Assembly (NCBI GenBank): GCA_023426435.1
Contig: JAFAAS010000004.1
Span: forward strand, 1-54,947
DNA length: 54,947 nt
Direction: 5' to 3'
Source: Verrucomicrobiota bacterium
Lineage (GTDB): Bacteria > Verrucomicrobiota > Verrucomicrobiia > Opitutales > Opitutaceae
The notes under the pieces are model-generated. The model was not told where the DNA came from and made no database searches. It worked only from the letters and a program-made list of their open reading frames with translations. Numbering within the stretch: position 1 is the first letter of the stretch; every line of letters starts with the position of its first letter. Positions 52,492 to 54,947 of the stretch are shown in pieces. The position numbers and the translations under genes are program-made.

Positions 52492-53748
52492 ATGGCTGAA
52501 CTCGTAGGAAATGTCTTGGTGGGCCAGTCCGGCGGCCCCACCGCCGTCATCAACGCCAGCGTCGCCGGCATCGTCGCCGAAGCGCTGAACCACGAGTGCA
52601 TCGAGGAAATCTACGGCGCCCTCAACGGCGTCCTCGGCATCCTCAACGAAGACCTCATCGACCTCGCCGCCGAATCCCAGCAGCAGATCCGCGCCCTCAA
52701 ACACACCCCCGGCGCCGCCCTCGGCACCTGCCGCTACAAGCTCAAGAAACAGTCCGATTTCGAACGCGTCCTCGAGGTCTTCAAAGCCCACAACATCCGC
52801 TACTTTTTCTACATCGGCGGCAACGACTCCCAAGACACCGCCGACAAGATTTCCAAGCTCGCCCAACAACAAAACTACGAGCTCCGCGTCATCGGCGTCC
52901 CGAAGACGATCGATAACGATCTCCCCATCACCGATCACACGCCCGGCTACGGCAGCGTGATCAAATACACCGCCACCACCATCCGCGAACTCGCCTGCGA
53001 TCACGAGGCCATGGGCCAGGGCGACCTCGTCTCGATCGTCGAGGTCATGGGCCGCTCCGCCGGCTGGATCGCCGCCGGCGCCGCCCTCGCCAAGCGCCGC
53101 GACCACCCGCACGACCCGCCCCACCTCATCTATCTTCCGGAAATCGCGTTCGACCAAAACAAGTGCCTCGAGGACATCCGCCGCATCCTCAAACGCGAGA
53201 AATACTGCATGATCGTCGTCGGCGAGGGCCTCATCGACGCCGACGGCAACTACGTCGCCGCTGACGCCGCCACCGACGCCTTCGGCCACGCCCAACTCGG
53301 CGGCGCCGGCGATTACCTCAAAGAGCTCGTCGAACAAAACCTCCCCGGCGTCAAAGCCCGCGTCGCCAAGCCCGGCATCATCCAGCGCGCCGCCGCTCAC
53401 GCCGCCTCGAAGACCGACGCCGACGAAGCCTACCTCGCCGGCGAAGCCGCCGTCGAAGCCGCCATCGACGGCCAAACCGACAAGATGGTCACGCTCGTCC
53501 GCGGCGACACCGACCACTACTCCGTCGAAACCGGCCTCGCGCCCTTGAGCGACATCGCCAACGGCGTGAAGAAGCTCCCGCGCGAGTGGATCAACGAAGA
53601 CGGCACTAGCATGAACTTCCAGTTCCTCCGCTACGCCCAACCCCTCATCCAGGGCGAAGCGCAGCTGCCCTACGATAACGGCGTCCCCGTCTTCGCCCGC
53701 CTCGACAAAGTCCGCGTCGACAAAGTCCTCCCCGCCTTCGCCGGCTGA
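52492..53748 (+). CDS. pfp: PPi-dependent 6-phosphofructokinase
   Basis: 418 residues. QSGGPTAVINASVAG at the N-terminus binds the phosphoryl donor; GGNDSQDTA (109-117) and GVPKTIDNDLP (135-145) are the PPi-type versions of the ATP-enzyme motifs GGDGS and PGTIDND: the Asp after GGN/GGD and the Lys before TIDND block ATP use and favour pyrophosphate. It interconverts fructose-6-phosphate and fructose-1,6-bisphosphate reversibly, so it serves glycolysis and gluconeogenesis. MGRSAGWIAAGAALA is another family block. Stand-alone gene with its own terminator. Confidence 0.9.
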   Translation: MAELVGNVLVGQSGGPTAVINASVAGIVAEALNHECIEEIYGALNGVLGILNEDLIDLAAESQQQIRALKHTPGAALGTCRYKLKKQSDFERVLEVFKAHNIRYFFYIGGNDSQDTADKISKLAQQQNYELRVIGVPKTIDNDLPITDHTPGYGSVIKYTATTIRELACDHEAMGQGDLVSIVEVMGRSAGWIAAGAALAKRRDHPHDPPHLIYLPEIAFDQNKCLEDIRRILKREKYCMIVVGEGLIDADGNYVAADAATDAFGHAQLGGAGDYLKELVEQNLPGVKARVAKPGIIQRAAAHAASKTDADEAYLAGEAAVEAAIDGQTDKMVTLVRGDTDHYSVETGLAPLSDIANGVKKLPREWINEDGTSMNFQFLRYAQPLIQGEAQLPYDNGVPVFARLDKVRVDKVLPAFAG

Positions 53749-53761
53749 GGCCCTTCATGGT

Positions 53762-53787
53762 GTAGGGCGGAGTCTCCCGACTCCGCC
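53762..53787 (+). repeat. GTAG-headed REP-like hairpin (family 2)
   Basis: GTAG (53762-53765), then GGCGGAGTC (53766-53774) / GACTCCGCC (53779-53787), loop TCCC. Nine-bp perfect stem. It lies 14 nt after the pfp stop codon; compare 11071-11090. Confidence 0.85.
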
Positions 53788-53801
53788 GCTCTCCCCCACG
53801 T

Positions 53802-53834
53802 AGCACGGTCAATCTGACCGTGCTTTTTCTTTTC
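53802..53834 (+). terminator. Rho-independent terminator of pfp
   Basis: AGCACGGTCA (53802-53811) / TGACCGTGCT (53815-53824), loop ATC, followed by TTTTCTTTTC. Strong 10-bp stem and U-run on the + strand. Confidence 0.93.
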
Positions 53835-53885
53835 TCGCGCCCCACACCTCCTCGCAGGCGCTCTTCTCCTCCACCTCCCACATTA

Positions 53886-53927
53886 CTGTCATTCTGAGCC
53901 AGGCGAAGAATCCACTTGGACGAACGC
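53886..53927. repeat. Dispersed repeat 'CATTCTGAGCGAAG', copy 2
   Basis: CTGTCATTCTGAGCCAGGCG then AAGAATCCACTTGGACGAAC. About 34 of 42 positions agree with copy 1 at 43641-43683. Here it is fully intergenic. Confidence 0.8.
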
Positions 53928-53982
53928 CTTTTGTTTCTGAAACAAACCCCTCACTTCGCGTTCTGCTTACGCCCATTTTTTC

Positions 53983-54947
53983 ATGAAGGCCCGCCTCCTC
54001 GCCCTTTGCACCATCGCATTCGCGCTCCCGCTCCGCGCCCAAACCGCCGCCGACGCCAACGCGCCCCTTCTCTCCGATCCGCTCACCGTCGAAGCCCCGC
54101 GCCTCGACGCCGACGCCGCCGGCACCACCAGCGTCCGTCTCGACGACATCGCCCTCCCGCTCACGCAATCCCTCGGCCATCTCTCCGGCCGCGTCGCCAA
54201 TCTCCACATCAACACCGGCGGCGCCGGCTCCTACGGCGATCTCTTCGCCCTCCGCGGCCTCACCAACACACCTTACTTCAGCGATCCGTCCGTCACCGTC
54301 TATTTCGACGACATCCCGCTCGGCTCCAGCTTCACCTACCCGACCAACCTCTTCGGCTTCGGCCGCGCCACCATCCACCGCGGCCCGCAAGGCACGTCCT
54401 TCGGCCGCGCCGGCAGCGGCGGCGTTCTCGTCTTCAGCTCCGCCGAACCGACTTCCGACGCCTCCCACGGCGAACTCCGCGCCAGCGTCGGCAACTTCGA
54501 CGCCCACGCGTTCTCCGTCAACGCCCGCTCCACCCGCACCGACTCCACCGACGCCTCCGGTTCGGCCTCCTTCGCCGCGCGCGACGGCTTCATCACCAAC
54601 ACCACGTTGAACCAGCGCGTCGACGATTTCGAATCCGCCGCCGCGTCCGCCCGTATCCGTTTTCGTCCGACAGACACCGCCGAACTCTCCTTCCAGCTCC
54701 TCGGCAGCCGCCTCCGCCACGGCGCGCAACCCCTCGTTCCCCTCGGCGGTCCGCGCTACACCGTCGATCGCACCGCCGAAGGCACCACCGACATCGACTT
54801 CGTCGCCCTCGCCGCCAAAGCCGCCTTCGAAACTCCCATCGGCCGCCTCACCGCCACCACGAGCTACACCGACTTCAGCCTCGATCCCTACTCCAACCAG
54901 CTCGTCCTCCCGCCGTCGCTCGACTCCATCGTCACGCTCGAACAATC
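53983..54947 (+). CDS. TonB-dependent receptor, partial (N-terminus and plug)
   Basis: Open to the window edge (321 codons seen). Signal peptide MKARLLALCTIAFALPLRAQ, a short linker, then a plug domain: LHINTGGAGSYGDLFALRGL, VTVYFDDIPLGSS and ATIHRGPQGTSFGRAGSGG (typical plug end), followed by the start of the beta-barrel (ELRASVGNFDAHAFSVNARS). No TonB box could be confirmed and there is no N-terminal carboxypeptidase-like or STN domain. Ligand unknown; transport of siderophores, vitamins or glycans is typical. ATG 53983 follows a T-rich tract, not a Shine-Dalgarno. Confidence 0.87.
   Translation, partial: MKARLLALCTIAFALPLRAQTAADANAPLLSDPLTVEAPRLDADAAGTTSVRLDDIALPLTQSLGHLSGRVANLHINTGGAGSYGDLFALRGLTNTPYFSDPSVTVYFDDIPLGSSFTYPTNLFGFGRATIHRGPQGTSFGRAGSGGVLVFSSAEPTSDASHGELRASVGNFDAHAFSVNARSTRTDSTDASGSASFAARDGFITNTTLNQRVDDFESAAASARIRFRPTDTAELSFQLLGSRLRHGAQPLVPLGGPRYTVDRTAEGTTDIDFVALAAKAAFETPIGRLTATTSYTDFSLDPYSNQLVLPPSLDSIVTLEQ

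Overview
This is a high-GC bacterial window, most like a Verrucomicrobiota of the Opitutaceae type. That placement is an inference from gene content (GxxExxY nuclease cassette, split pil-type locus, isolated ECF sigma factor with a membrane partner, TonB-dependent receptor, PPi-type phosphofructokinase, bS22-like mini-protein) and from the abundance of dispersed intergenic repeats; no rRNA or tRNA gene is present to confirm it. The + strand is C-rich from end to end: + strand genes use C-ending codons and - strand genes use G-ending codons, so the window appears to lie within one replichore with no origin or terminus.

Layout. 1-6.7 kb is a reductive pyrimidine (or hydantoin) catabolism locus: a partial M20 carbamoyl-amino-acid hydrolase (-), then PreA-like dihydropyrimidine dehydrogenase, a GxxExxY nuclease cassette inserted in the operon, dihydropyrimidinase, an NCS1 nucleobase transporter and a class III aminotransferase suited to the beta-alanine end product. 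6.7-18.2 kb is general metabolism and stress: YqhA-type membrane protein, two bacterial-PH membrane proteins, a DUF1328 mini-protein, Dps, a class I aminotransferase, a LysM/TPR lipoprotein, KdsD-like isomerase, a Gfo/Idh/MocA oxidoreductase, class I fumarase, YjbQ and class II fumarase. 18.4-26.3 kb (mostly -) carries an ECF sigma factor with its membrane partner, a polyprenyl diphosphate synthase, a CPBP protease and a PilM-N-O-(P)-secretin operon. 26.5-33.3 kb has a bS22-like ribosomal mini-protein, an AddA/AddB-like helicase-nuclease pair and rpsT.

33.4-49.5 kb is the most unusual part: an orphan NarL-type response regulator followed by three pilin-like genes, one with a roughly 130-residue Ser/Thr/Lys-only tail, running directly into a tightly packed set: a GT2 (polyprenyl-P-sugar-synthase-like), a NodU-type carbamoyltransferase, an ArnT/PMT-like GT-C enzyme, a radical SAM protein, a membrane spermidine-synthase-like fusion and two more large GT-C-like membrane proteins. 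I propose that this makes and decorates a glycosylated, mucin-tailed pseudopilus. 49.5-54.9 kb returns to a CaCA cation exchanger, adenylosuccinate lyase, PPi-dependent phosphofructokinase and the start of a TonB-dependent receptor.

At least five families of short dispersed repeats lie between the genes. The most striking are GTAG-headed hairpins whose TAG is the actual stop codon of four genes, and a terminal-inverted-repeat-bounded nuclease gene whose protein ends are encoded by the repeats.
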